Notes: generated by a model from the letters alone, not told the origin. DNA of 21,255 bases from an uncultured Bacteroidales bacterium (GCA_937901105.1 CALCHD010000119.1:1-21255); one strand, 5' to 3'; shown: positions 14,371-21,255, counted from the first letter of the stretch. Numbers and translations are program-made.

Positions 14371-17301
14371 TTATACTGAAATTCTTGTTTTGCGCAACTC
14401 TTTTACTGATAAATTAAGTAATTCCTCCGCAATTATATAACTCTCTAACCTCATAAGGCTGTCCTCCTCTTTTGGATTTGAAAGAAGATTCATACTGCCA
14501 TACCATATTAGGGATTTATCTATCACAGCAAAGCGTTCATAGCATTGCGGAGACTTTTCAACACGAATACCAGATCTTTCAAGCATAGAAATCAATTCTT
14601 CGTGATGTTCCCTACCATCATCCGGATAATTTTCGGAAGATAACGTCATAACTGTAAGACTTACTCCTTTTAGATATAACACCGAGGATAAGTCAATAAA
14701 CCAGCTCACTCTTTTTCCGCCCAAATATGGACTTGAAATAACAATACTTTTTGAAGCTTGTGCAATATCCTTTTCAAATACATCATTATAATTCGAGCAG
14801 TCAAAAATGGAGTTTCTTACATTCAGATTATCCTTTATCTCCGAACAAATCTCATAACCTATTCTCTTGTACGTACGAAGACGTTTATGATACATCCTTT
14901 CTAGAACAGGAATATGTTTGTCTATGTAGTCAAAAATGATTACATCCTTTTTACCCTCGTAATCTCTGTTGAGACGGCCGGCATATTGTTCTACATTGCC
15001 ATCAAAGGAAATAGGCATAGCCATAAGCATAGTATCCAGACGAGGATAATTGAAGCCCTCACCAATATACTGTCCAATAGCCACCACAATTATACTTTCA
15101 TTCTTCCCGACAGAAGCCATCTGTTCACGAATCAAATCTCTCTCTTTATGACTCTTTCCACCTTGCAGCAAGAATATATGATCTGCACAATCTTGAAGTT
15201 TTTCAAACAACATATTGGCATGTTCCTTATATTTCGTCATCAATACTGGAGTTCTTCCCATTTTCACACATTCAATTGTATCTGAAACAATAAGACTATT
15301 GCGCAGTTCACTTTGCATAACAAGACGGTATGCTTCAGATATATGCTTTTCGCAGACTGATTCAACATCCAGCAGACTCGTAAAACGAGGATATATGAAA
15401 TGGCCTATACCTTGTTTCATGGCACGTTCTTTTGCAGTGTAACTGTGAAGGACAGGACCTAATTGCAAAAATATCTTTTTATCCTGCTTGTCTGCACGCT
15501 TAACAGTTGCAGTCATTCCATACATATATTTTGCAGTAACAGCCCTCAACACATTGCCGTGGGTAGCTGCAGCAGAATGATGACATTCATCAACTATTAT
15601 CATTCCATAATTACGGACAAGCTGATTTATATTATCTTCTTTTCCCAAAGAAGTAATCATTGCAATATCAACTATCCCTGTTGTTGAATCTTTCTGAGAT
15701 GAAAAAGTTCCTATAAGCGAAGGACGTTTCTTTATTCTCCCTTTTGGCGTTGTATAGGTTGGTAACTCCTCATTTATGGTAAGAAGGCGACTTAAGTCTG
15801 TTATCCAGTTATTAAGAATTTCCACATTGTGAACCAATACCAATGTATTTACTCTTCTTTGTGATATCAGATATGAGCCCAATACAGTTTTCCCAAAAGA
15901 AGTTGTAGCTGATAAAATGCCACAATCAAAGGAGAGGATCTTTGAAGCCGCTATACTTTGTTCCGGATATAGACTCCCATTAAAGGAAACATCAATACTG
16001 CGGCCCTTAAATCTTTTATCACACAATTCATAAGGGATTTGAGACATTTCCAGCTGTGACTTAAAATTATCAAAGCACCCTCGAGGTATCACTATGTAAT
16101 CATCAATATCATAGCCGCAATAAATGATTCGCGGAGTTTCTTTGGTAGATAAGCCCAACCGCAGATTATCCCAGAACTTGGGGTTTGAATATGCCGCCAT
16201 TCTTCGCACAGCATTTTGGAGACGTGGCCTCAAATTGTGCTTTTCAACATAAATGCCATCAGATAAGATTATCTTCATCTTCCCGATAGTATCCTCTGCT
16301 TTAAATTGCCCTGATTGAGGAGAATAACGGGAACCGAATAGTGGAATATTTTGATTATCGTCCTCATTCCAGTTATTGCGAAATATTTCCATAGCATCAT
16401 TGCTTGGGCACCACAGATTTATGAAATCATCAATCTCTTTTTCTGAAAGTTTCTTTGTATTCAGCAGACGTTTCCACTGATCTTTATATGGTTCCCAATT
16501 ATCATCAACGAATGCACTGTTACCTTTTTTAAGGGCTTGTCCCTGCAGAGGTAATGCTATCAGATTTCCCAATTTACCGTCGGGAAGATATTCCTGCATA
16601 GGCATCATTCTGTCATAATAGGAAAAACCTTTTACACTTACAGATTCTGCTCCTTTGGCCAACAGTGCCTCGCCAAACTTACGGACTTTCTGTGCTTGGA
16701 TTGCCTCCTGGAAAAAGATCCATACGTGGGCTCCATTGCCTGAACGGGAACGTTCTACCAAAGCATCAATTCCTAAAGAATAGCACATTTTGCGGATTAC
16801 ATCAACCTCCTGCTCCCAATCTTTACTTACAGCCTTATCTTCATCGTGATTATCAAAATCAAATACAAGGAACCAGCATGTTCCATCTGGAAATAAAGGA
16901 TACAAACCTATAACATCACTGCAGTCATCTCTACGTCCTTTTAAATGATCAAGAATAGCAGGTACCTTTAGGATAGTATAATCCTTTGCTGGGCATTCCT
17001 GACATTTGATCTTATCTCCCTTGGCCTTAGGACAAACACTTTTCCAAAAATTATTGCACTGGGTATAGTAGCCTTTCTTTGGAGAGCGTCTCACATACAC
17101 ATCTTTACGCCCCCTAAAATAAGAGTAAAACTGGATGGCATGTTCAGATGTCAATTCTGGAAATATAATATCACCAACTTCGGCTCTTGATTTTCTCAAA
17201 TGAGCATCATAGTTATAAACAATACCGTTATCATCAAGCAAACGCCTGAGATAACGGTTTTCTGATTCAAGCTGTGAGATATATTTATCCTTACTGTCCA
17301 T
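14371..17301 (-). CDS. TOTE-type primase + SF2 helicase + phospholipase-D-fold protein
   Basis: 976 residues. (1) A short coiled coil (1-24). (2) An archaeo-eukaryotic primase domain of the TOTE conflict-system class: a Cys cluster (C82, C90, C100, C103), VFDFDNH with Asp148 and Asp150, SGNGAHVWIFF (187-197, His192), and NLIALPLQ (246-253). (3) A superfamily 2 helicase (about 440-815): SATTSFGKT (464-472), DECHH (571-575), GMTAT (595-599), QYAGRLNR (772-779). (4) A C-terminal PLD-like domain (about 845-965) with D928 and GSMN (935-938), but the HxK position reads Tyr921-Glu-Arg923, so the nuclease His and Lys are absent in this half-site. Primase and helicase motifs look intact. Such fusions are predicted to act in conflicts with invading nucleic acids; the activity is not known. 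Overlaps the upstream AlbA_2 gene by 11 bases, so co-expressed. The C-terminal PLD could be structural only. Confidence 0.88.
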   Translation of the reverse strand: MDSKDKYISQLESENRYLRRLLDDNGIVYNYDAHLRKSRAEVGDIIFPELTSEHAIQFYSYFRGRKDVYVRRSPKKGYYTQCNNFWKSVCPKAKGDKIKCQECPAKDYTILKVPAILDHLKGRRDDCSDVIGLYPLFPDGTCWFLVFDFDNHDEDKAVSKDWEQEVDVIRKMCYSLGIDALVERSRSGNGAHVWIFFQEAIQAQKVRKFGEALLAKGAESVSVKGFSYYDRMMPMQEYLPDGKLGNLIALPLQGQALKKGNSAFVDDNWEPYKDQWKRLLNTKKLSEKEIDDFINLWCPSNDAMEIFRNNWNEDDNQNIPLFGSRYSPQSGQFKAEDTIGKMKIILSDGIYVEKHNLRPRLQNAVRRMAAYSNPKFWDNLRLGLSTKETPRIIYCGYDIDDYIVIPRGCFDNFKSQLEMSQIPYELCDKRFKGRSIDVSFNGSLYPEQSIAASKILSFDCGILSATTSFGKTVLGSYLISQRRVNTLVLVHNVEILNNWITDLSRLLTINEELPTYTTPKGRIKKRPSLIGTFSSQKDSTTGIVDIAMITSLGKEDNINQLVRNYGMIIVDECHHSAAATHGNVLRAVTAKYMYGMTATVKRADKQDKKIFLQLGPVLHSYTAKERAMKQGIGHFIYPRFTSLLDVESVCEKHISEAYRLVMQSELRNSLIVSDTIECVKMGRTPVLMTKYKEHANMLFEKLQDCADHIFLLQGGKSHKERDLIREQMASVGKNESIIVVAIGQYIGEGFNYPRLDTMLMAMPISFDGNVEQYAGRLNRDYEGKKDVIIFDYIDKHIPVLERMYHKRLRTYKRIGYEICSEIKDNLNVRNSIFDCSNYNDVFEKDIAQASKSIVISSPYLGGKRVSWFIDLSSVLYLKGVSLTVMTLSSENYPDDGREHHEELISMLERSGIRVEKSPQCYERFAVIDKSLIWYGSMNLLSNPKEEDSLMRLESYIIAEELLNLSVKELRKTRISV

Positions 17302-18709
17302 CTTTTTTAATTATCACCCATTTGCCAAGTTTACGTCCACCTTCACGACGTATGATACCCTTATCTGACAACTCTTTAACATATCTAACCATTTGTCTTC
17401 TTGATATTCTTGTCAAGCCAACCAACTCATCTATTGTCACTTGAGGGTTATTAAGCATGTGCTCAACAATAATACCAAACGCTTTAGTGCCATCTTTAGT
17501 GCCATCTTTAGTGCCATCTTTAGTGCCATATTCTTCTTTTATGACATACTGCAGATTAGGCAAAGTGATAAAAAATGAACTATGTTCAGAACTGAAATAA
17601 GGTTTGGCTCCATTGCTAACACTTTCATAAATTTTGTAATCCTCCACTATTTTCTTGAATCCACTTCCTCTTCGGTCCATAAACTGGAGACGATTAAATA
17701 TGTCTGCAATAACAGGATTCCTACGGCGGGAAGGGACATTCATCACATCAAGGTTTTGAACTAATGTTCCATCCATCATTCCTCCTGGAGAATAAATTTC
17801 AAGACGATCATCAAATATATCTATGTGAACCTCACTGCCATATTCAAGGTAATCTCTATGGATAAGGGCATTGACACAACTTTCAAGAACCGCTCTTGCA
17901 GGATATTCCGGCATTTCCTGTCTGCTATCCGGCAGTTTCATCCAAGCTTTTTTTGAATTGCGGGCAACAAATGCAGTAGCTTCCTGCAATAGTGTAATCA
18001 GACTGCCTGTATATTCTGCATCATCAATGGCATCAATTAATCCTGGAGCTTTAGTCAGGCCATTCCACCTGGTGCAGAAAACACGAGATTGGCGTACAGG
18101 GCTTTCATCTGCAATGAGTGCTCCTGCATTTGTGAGTTCTCCTTTTTCATTGATTATACCCCAAGATTCATAATCGGTATCAAGGAACTCTTTATGAGTG
18201 CGTTGTTTGCATACAGAGCGGAGTTTTGTGAAAGCCATATCCTTATATTCATAAGGCGAAGGCAAACTGTCATATGGTGTACCAGCCCCTTTAAGAACAA
18301 GACGGCGCAAAGCGGTTCTATCTGCAATTACTGTTTCATTTCCTATGCGTACAAACGCCTGTCTATTTCCATCCCCTATATAATAATACGGAGTTTCTTT
18401 ACCAGGATATACCGTAAGGACAATAACAGTCTTACCATCTTCAGACTTCTCAAAGGCCAGATTGACTTCAGGGATAGGATCCATTTTGGTTTTTATCATC
18501 TCGCTCAAATCATCCGCATCCTTTTTGAAATCCTCCAATCCAACCATCTCATCAGAATCATCAACACCAAACAGGAGTTTTCCACCAACACCATTAGCAA
18601 AAGCTGACACACTTTTTAACCAACTCTTTGGTTTTTTCCTCTCCAACATCTCCTTTTTGTCATACTCTGTTGTCTCGCCTATAAGTCCTTTCATATCCAT
18701 ATTCTTCAT
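17291..18709 (-). CDS. AlbA_2 (Schlafen-like) + histidine-kinase-like ATPase fold + winged-helix protein
   Basis: 472 residues. The N-terminal AlbA_2 domain (about 10-135) has SAFANGVGGKLLFGVDD (35-51) and FVRIGNETVIAD. The middle resembles the HATPase_c_4 domain: an N-box-like ESCVNALIHRDY (276-287), DDRLEIYSPGG (301-310) and RRGSGF (346-351). A four-fold GTKD repeat (395-409) links to a C-terminal winged helix (about 415-468). Such proteins are usually called ATP-binding transcriptional regulators; many are found on islands and beside defence genes, and the AlbA_2 fold is related to Schlafen RNA-cleaving domains. Here it is first in a two-gene unit, with its own -7 box and an 11-base overlap into the TOTE-type gene. 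It may regulate, or act together with, that protein. Start at ATG 18709; ATG codons at positions 4 and 6 are alternatives. Confidence 0.85.
   Translation of the reverse strand: MKNMDMKGLIGETTEYDKKEMLERKKPKSWLKSVSAFANGVGGKLLFGVDDSDEMVGLEDFKKDADDLSEMIKTKMDPIPEVNLAFEKSEDGKTVIVLTVYPGKETPYYYIGDGNRQAFVRIGNETVIADRTALRRLVLKGAGTPYDSLPSPYEYKDMAFTKLRSVCKQRTHKEFLDTDYESWGIINEKGELTNAGALIADESPVRQSRVFCTRWNGLTKAPGLIDAIDDAEYTGSLITLLQEATAFVARNSKKAWMKLPDSRQEMPEYPARAVLESCVNALIHRDYLEYGSEVHIDIFDDRLEIYSPGGMMDGTLVQNLDVMNVPSRRRNPVIADIFNRLQFMDRRGSGFKKIVEDYKIYESVSNGAKPYFSSEHSSFFITLPNLQYVIKEEYGTKDGTKDGTKDGTKAFGIIVEHMLNNPQVTIDELVGLTRISRRQMVRYVKELSDKGIIRREGGRKLGKWVIIKKDGQ
17483..17529 (-). repeat. 12-bp in-frame tandem repeat (GTKD)n
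   Basis: Unit TTTAGTGCCATC (plus strand) occurs about 3.9 times without a mismatch. It encodes Gly-Thr-Lys-Asp repeats joining the ATPase-like and winged-helix parts of the AlbA_2 protein. Because the unit is a multiple of three, slippage would change linker length without breaking the frame. Confidence 0.95.
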
Positions 18710-18723
18710 ATGTTTAATACTTA

Positions 18724-18731
18724 CAAATTTA
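18724..18731 (-). promoter_or_regulatory. -7 box for the AlbA_2/TOTE-type gene pair
   Basis: Minus strand TAAATTTG (18731-18724) is an exact TAnnTTTG, 14 bases before ATG 18709. A weak -33 candidate (ATTG, 18757-18754) is 22 bases away, inside the 3' end of the spanin-like gene, which is longer than the usual spacer. It suggests the pair can be transcribed independently of the lysis genes. Confidence 0.5.
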
Positions 18732-18747
18732 GATAATTTTCATCACA

Positions 18748-19239
18748 TCATCCCAATATTCTCAATATCCTGAACAACAATATCAAGATACACAAACCTC
18801 CCACCCACATCAGCCCTTTCTGCCACCATTTGAGTATGTTTACTTCTTTTTCTATGATGTTTTCTGTGATTTGGGTTTGGATGGTTTGTTTGTAGCGTTC
18901 TTTATAGGTGAGGTATATACCCATTGAATCTACAGTGGCAGTTATGGTGATTGGGGTTGGTTTGTGCGGCTGAGGATCCTTGGCAATGGATATTGTCTGT
19001 TGTGTACGTACAGATTGTTTTAGTGTATTGATTTCCTCCAAGCGGGCACGGCCGGTGGAGTCACAGCGGATGAGGGCTTGAAGAATAGCTGTGTCCGGCT
19101 GGGTTTGGATAAAAGTATCACGGATGACCTCCTTAATTATTTCTGTAGTGTTTGTAGTTTGACTGGTGCTTGGATAAATTTTATGGCAGCAACTCTGCAA
19201 TGAGAGTATTGCTGCCATTAGAATAATTGCTGGTTTCAT
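18748..19239 (-). CDS. Lipoprotein with C-terminal membrane helix: candidate unimolecular spanin
   Basis: 163 residues from ATG 19239. A signal peptide ends SLQSC (Cys17), a good lipobox, so the mature N-terminus should be lipidated at the outer membrane. Then comes a polar region with helical and beta-prone stretches (about 20-138), and a single C-terminal hydrophobic helix GLMWVGGLCILILLF (142-156) flanked by charged or basic residues. An outer-membrane lipid anchor plus a C-terminal inner-membrane helix is the architecture of u-spanins such as phage T1 gp11, which fuse the two membranes in the last step of lysis. It is the third gene after the endolysin, 11 bases from its neighbour. The frame is open 24 codons further (19311), but that extension overlaps the previous gene and would bury the signal peptide. 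I do not recognise the family; the function is inferred from topology and place. Confidence 0.7.
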   Translation of the reverse strand: MKPAIILMAAILSLQSCCHKIYPSTSQTTNTTEIIKEVIRDTFIQTQPDTAILQALIRCDSTGRARLEEINTLKQSVRTQQTISIAKDPQPHKPTPITITATVDSMGIYLTYKERYKQTIQTQITENIIEKEVNILKWWQKGLMWVGGLCILILLFRILRILG

Positions 19240-19250
19240 TAGTAAGTGTA

Positions 19251-19553
19251 TTAGGTGAGTTTTTCTTTGAGCTGACGGATTTCCTCCTTCAACTGTGCGT
19301 TCTCTGTGCATAGGCGGTCAATTGAGGCTTTCAATTCCTCATTCTCTTTCCGCACATTTACAATCTCCTTGTTTACTGAAGTGAGATCCTCCAGAAGCTT
19401 TTTATTCTCTGAAGTAAGAAGATTGATGGAGTCCTGCAAGTTCTGAAGGAAGCTGTTGTTCCTTTTGCGTGTACCGGCCACCCATCCTGCCAGAGCAGTA
19501 AGCATTGGAATAATATAGGTTCCAATGAATTCCAAAGTAATGTTTGTGTCCAT
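19251..19553 (-). CDS. Small one-TM coiled-coil protein, possible phage holin
   Basis: 100 residues. One hydrophobic helix (about 8-27, containing IGTYIIPMLTALAGWVAG) is followed by basic TRKRN and then a continuous heptad-rich coiled coil to the C-terminus (about 35-100). It lies between the endolysin and the spanin candidate with 11-base gaps on both sides. Since the endolysin has no signal peptide, a holin is needed, and this is the only other membrane protein in the cassette. Single-TM holins exist (T4 T is one), but the long coiled coil is not diagnostic, and it could be an antiholin or another accessory protein. No family recognised. Confidence 0.6.
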   Translation of the reverse strand: MDTNITLEFIGTYIIPMLTALAGWVAGTRKRNNSFLQNLQDSINLLTSENKKLLEDLTSVNKEIVNVRKENEELKASIDRLCTENAQLKEEIRQLKEKLT

Positions 19554-19564
19554 AGCTTATAAGT

Positions 19565-19996
19565 TTATTGGGTTGAGAAGTAGAGTTTCATTTCAGCCAT
19601 TCTGCGGCGTTGGAGACCAACCAATGGTTTACCTTTTGAGTATATCCATTTGAGGAATTCATCTGAGATGGATGAATCATACGGGTTAACTTTTATTTTG
19701 GAGAGCAAAGCGCTGCGATGGAAATTCCCGGCCCCTACATTAAAGATGAATGAGATCAGGGCATCATACATATTTTGGGTCAGGGCCAAATTGTATCTGT
19801 TCAGAGTGCGTTCACATTGTGCAATATCCTCCTGCAACAGAAGATTTGCCTGCAGTTGGGTAATGACAGCATCAGGAGCCACATTGGATGTATGACCATA
19901 TCCAACTGTCCATATTCCCGACGGGCATCGGTAAGCAGCCAAACGGAGCCCCTCAAACTCCCTGATGAGACTATATGCTTGTGGTGAGGCTTTCAT
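19565..19996 (-). CDS. Phage-type lysozyme (GH24 endolysin)
   Basis: 143 residues, the usual size of a single-domain GH24 muramidase that cuts the MurNAc-GlcNAc bond of peptidoglycan. The catalytic pattern is E-x8-(D/C)-x5-T: Glu15 in EFEGLRLAAY, Cys24, Thr30 in GIWTVGYGHT. The second residue is Cys rather than Asp, as in many phage members. The stretch FIFNVGAGNF (98-107) is the usual lobe motif. No signal peptide, so release depends on a holin. It is first in the lysis cassette, just after a terminator; its promoter must lie within about 35 bases or transcription reads through, and I see no clear TAnnTTTG there. Confidence 0.93.
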   Translation of the reverse strand: MKASPQAYSLIREFEGLRLAAYRCPSGIWTVGYGHTSNVAPDAVITQLQANLLLQEDIAQCERTLNRYNLALTQNMYDALISFIFNVGAGNFHRSALLSKIKVNPYDSSISDEFLKWIYSKGKPLVGLQRRRMAEMKLYFSTQ

Positions 19997-20027
19997 TGAT
20001 GAAAAGTTTTATAGTTGGCATTTACTT

Positions 20028-20066
20028 AAAAAGCCCCGCCAGCCTTTGTGGGCGGACAGGGCTTTA
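20028..20066 (-). terminator. Intrinsic terminator after the 230-residue phage gene
   Basis: Read on the minus strand: AAAGCCC (20065-20059) and GGGCTTT (20036-20030) form the outer stem, CGCC and GGCG (20054-20051 with 20040-20037) the inner one, and a run of five T follows the second arm (20032-20028). It lies 20 bases after the stop of the upstream gene and before the endolysin gene. Confidence 0.85.
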
Positions 20067-20085
20067 TAAACACTGGAGTCTGCTC

Positions 20086-20778
20086 CTAGATATCTGATGC
20101 AAGGGTTGCTTGTACCAGCATCTCACCGGACTTCTCTCCTGTAGCAGCATTCACATAGAAGTATTTCATAAATACTTTAGGAGCAGCTGTAGTAGGAACT
20201 CCATTCTTGGAATCAAAATCAGCTTTAAGGTCAAACTCCTCTGATACAGCCTCTCTAGGCTCTCCAATCTGTACAGCTTTGCTGTATGCATTGGTAACAC
20301 CATTGCTCTGCGGAGCAGATGCCATAATTACCAGTTTAAGATCCTTGATATTCTCAGGCTCTGAGTCCAGAGTAAAGGTGAAAGTGGTTGGAGTCAACAC
20401 CACTGTAGCATTTGAAGGGGCCTCCACACCTTCCAATACTGGCGGTTCTGAAAGCGCTGTTCCGCCACATTTCACAATCCAGAAATTCAATCTAGAATAA
20501 AGGTTTGCACCAGTAATTTTTGAGGATGTACCCAAGATGCTCTTTCCTTTCTGTGAAAGCGCCAAGGCATTCCAGGCAAGGATCTGTGCATTGGTAAGAG
20601 ATTTCCAGCTCTGTGAAAGTTGTTTGAAGATGCTCTTTACGGCTCCCTGAGCTGATGATTTGAATCCACCGCCGTAACCGCGGTTTCTGATGTACTTGCG
20701 ACCGCGCACTTTTGCTGCGGTAACGCCTTTTGCGGAGCCTGACATCTCCTCAAAAGCAATGGAAGGAATGTACTTCAT
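20086..20778 (-). CDS. Probable phage structural protein of unknown function
   Basis: 230 residues, no signal peptide or membrane segment. The N-terminal third is basic and glycine-rich (RGRKYIRNRGYGGGF, 26-40), followed by a helical stretch with a Trp-rich pattern: SQSWKSLTNAQILAWNALA (about 55-73). The C-terminal half is Thr/Val-rich and looks like beta-sandwich sequence, ending in PKVFMKYFYVNAATGEKSG and a short tail. The combination of an N-terminal WxxLTxxQxxAWN helix and an Ig-like beta part is seen in uncharacterised prophage proteins of Bacteroidetes, which suggests a virion or tail component. I cannot name a family. It is separated by 22 bases from the end of another, truncated gene and by a terminator from the lysis cassette. 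Confidence 0.6.
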   Translation of the reverse strand: MKYIPSIAFEEMSGSAKGVTAAKVRGRKYIRNRGYGGGFKSSAQGAVKSIFKQLSQSWKSLTNAQILAWNALALSQKGKSILGTSSKITGANLYSRLNFWIVKCGGTALSEPPVLEGVEAPSNATVVLTPTTFTFTLDSEPENIKDLKLVIMASAPQSNGVTNAYSKAVQIGEPREAVSEEFDLKADFDSKNGVPTTAAPKVFMKYFYVNAATGEKSGEMLVQATLASDI

Positions 20779-20800
20779 AATATAAAATGTTATTGATGGG

Positions 20801-20975
20801 TTATTGTTTATTTCTTACTGCAAACACATAAACGAACGGATCTGAACCGGTGTCACGTTGTTTTGTACTTGTCTGTGGGATATTGAGTATTCCATTTGAG
20901 ATAGTTCCCTCAGCCACATATACTCCAGGGCAACTGGTCTGCTGGCCACCTCCAAGCAGTTGGATATAAGACCTG
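20801..20975 (-). pseudogene. 3' end of a broken gene (phage-like, unknown)
   Basis: A minus-strand frame ends at TAA 20801-20803 with GSDPFVYVFAVRNKQ, preceded by SCPGVYVAEGTISNG and LLGGGQQ. It looks like genuine coding sequence (no internal stop, sensible composition, normal gap to the next gene), but it has no start: upstream it runs into sequence that is clearly an AbiEii-type gene on the other strand, and the frame stops at TGA 21010-21008. Both genes use the same codon register on opposite strands, so the exact boundary is unclear (about 20940-20980). Product unknown. Confidence 0.55.
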
Positions 20976-21255
20976 TCTATATTGAGAAGGATTATTGGAT
21001 TACGCGTTCACTGAAGATGATGGCCCGGAATGAGAGTGCGCAAAGGGCTATTTTCAAGGGTGGTACTTCGTTGTCTAAAGGTTATAGGATTGGCAACCGT
21101 TTTTCTGAGGATATTGATATTGCCATTTCGGATGCGGATGCTATGACCGGGAATCAGTTGAAGACTTTGATCAAGAGGATTGCGAAGGAGATGACTGTGG
21201 GAATGGAAGAGGTGGATGTGCCTGGTGTTACCAGCAAGGGGTCCCGTTATTATAA
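20951..21255 (+). CDS. AbiEii/AbiGii-type nucleotidyltransferase toxin, fragment (5' end lost or remodelled, 3' end outside)
   Basis: The plus-strand frame contains VYIEKDYWITRSL, FKGGTSLSKGY and NRFSEDIDIAI, the diagnostic nucleotidyltransferase signature of the AbiEii/AbiGii toxin family (GGTSLSK plus the D-x-D in EDIDIAI). These proteins act as toxins of type IV toxin-antitoxin or abortive-infection systems; MenA-like relatives add nucleotides to tRNA. Family-like sequence begins around TSKQLDIRPV (20951), but there is no ATG before the conserved core; a TTG at 20960 is the only nearby start-like codon. About 100 codons are present to the window end, with no stop. No AbiEi antitoxin gene precedes it; instead a minus-strand gene fragment abuts it. 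Confidence 0.8.

Larger units (their letters stand above)
14266..20975. mobile_element. Putative tmRNA-integrated prophage remnant or island (left end and cargo)
   Basis: From the 3' end of ssrA onward the content changes: more AT-rich genes by eye, a phage lysis cassette, a probable phage structural protein, a conflict-system pair and a broken gene junction. tmRNA 3' ends are common tyrosine-integrase targets. No integrase, no second copy of the tmRNA 3' end, and no right boundary are in the window, so the extent and the class (prophage, satellite or conjugative island) are open. The right limit given is the breakpoint near 20940-20980. Confidence 0.5.

Noticed and set aside
17483..17529. 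Short regularly spaced repeats as a CRISPR array
   Set aside because: Contiguous 12-mers without spacers, in frame within a protein gene.
19240..19311. 24-codon N-terminal extension of the spanin-like gene
   Set aside because: It overlaps the end of the preceding coiled-coil gene and would put charged residues before a clear lipoprotein signal peptide.
20030..20065. Partial match of GTCCGCCCA (minus strand) to the tmRNA T arm, as a possible second att copy
   Set aside because: Only 9 bases match and they fall within a GC-rich terminator stem; too short to be an att core.

Overview
The window looks like a piece of a Bacteroidales (Bacteroidota) chromosome. The evidence is the set of promoters that match the Bacteroidetes pattern (TTTG or TTG, a 18-20 base spacer, then TAnnTTTG), the near absence of Shine-Dalgarno sites, a tmRNA whose tag reads GNNNYALAA, and several families typical of the phylum (a likely DUF5106/TlpA-like protein, a PGN_0703-type putative nuclease, an N-acyltransferase of the Bacteroidetes kind). 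The genus cannot be fixed from the sequence alone.

Left part, 1-13866, is ordinary core genome. A truncated HU-family gene leaves the window on the minus strand. Facing away from it is a tight plus-strand run: lon, ung, a META/HslJ-like lipoprotein, coaD, a double-thioredoxin-fold protein and a 952-residue FAD/Fe-S dehydrogenase, with gaps of 2 and 2 bases, a 30-base gap holding a hairpin, and two ATGA overlaps. This looks like one transcription unit. It ends in a 146-bp cluster of nested inverted repeats (8835-8980). A second short unit follows (a PD-(D/E)XK-like putative nuclease and an M28 lipoprotein peptidase), closed by a strong hairpin that also serves the convergent lnt gene. A LysE-type exporter starts divergently from lnt.

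The hinge is the tmRNA gene ssrA (13867-14265), a frequent integration target for phages and genomic islands. Everything to its right, 14266-21255, looks like acquired DNA and is transcribed on the minus strand until the last 300 bases. Read in the direction of transcription it holds: the end of a broken gene, a 230-residue probable phage protein, a terminator, a compact lysis cassette (GH24 endolysin, one-TM coiled-coil protein that may be a holin, and a lipoprotein with a C-terminal membrane helix that has u-spanin architecture), and then a separately promoted two-gene cassette: an AlbA_2/ATPase-fold protein with a winged-helix tail, overlapping an archaeo-eukaryotic primase + superfamily 2 helicase + phospholipase-D-fold protein of the type called TOTE conflict-system primase. 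That pair, parked between the tmRNA and a lysis cassette, is the best candidate for an under-described defence or inter-element conflict system. At the extreme right, a plus-strand AbiEii-type nucleotidyltransferase fragment abuts the broken minus-strand gene. Both lack their 5' parts, so this is either a real rearrangement breakpoint or an assembly chimera.

All calls come from reading motifs and translations by eye. Family names rest on recalled motif patterns and no database search was run.
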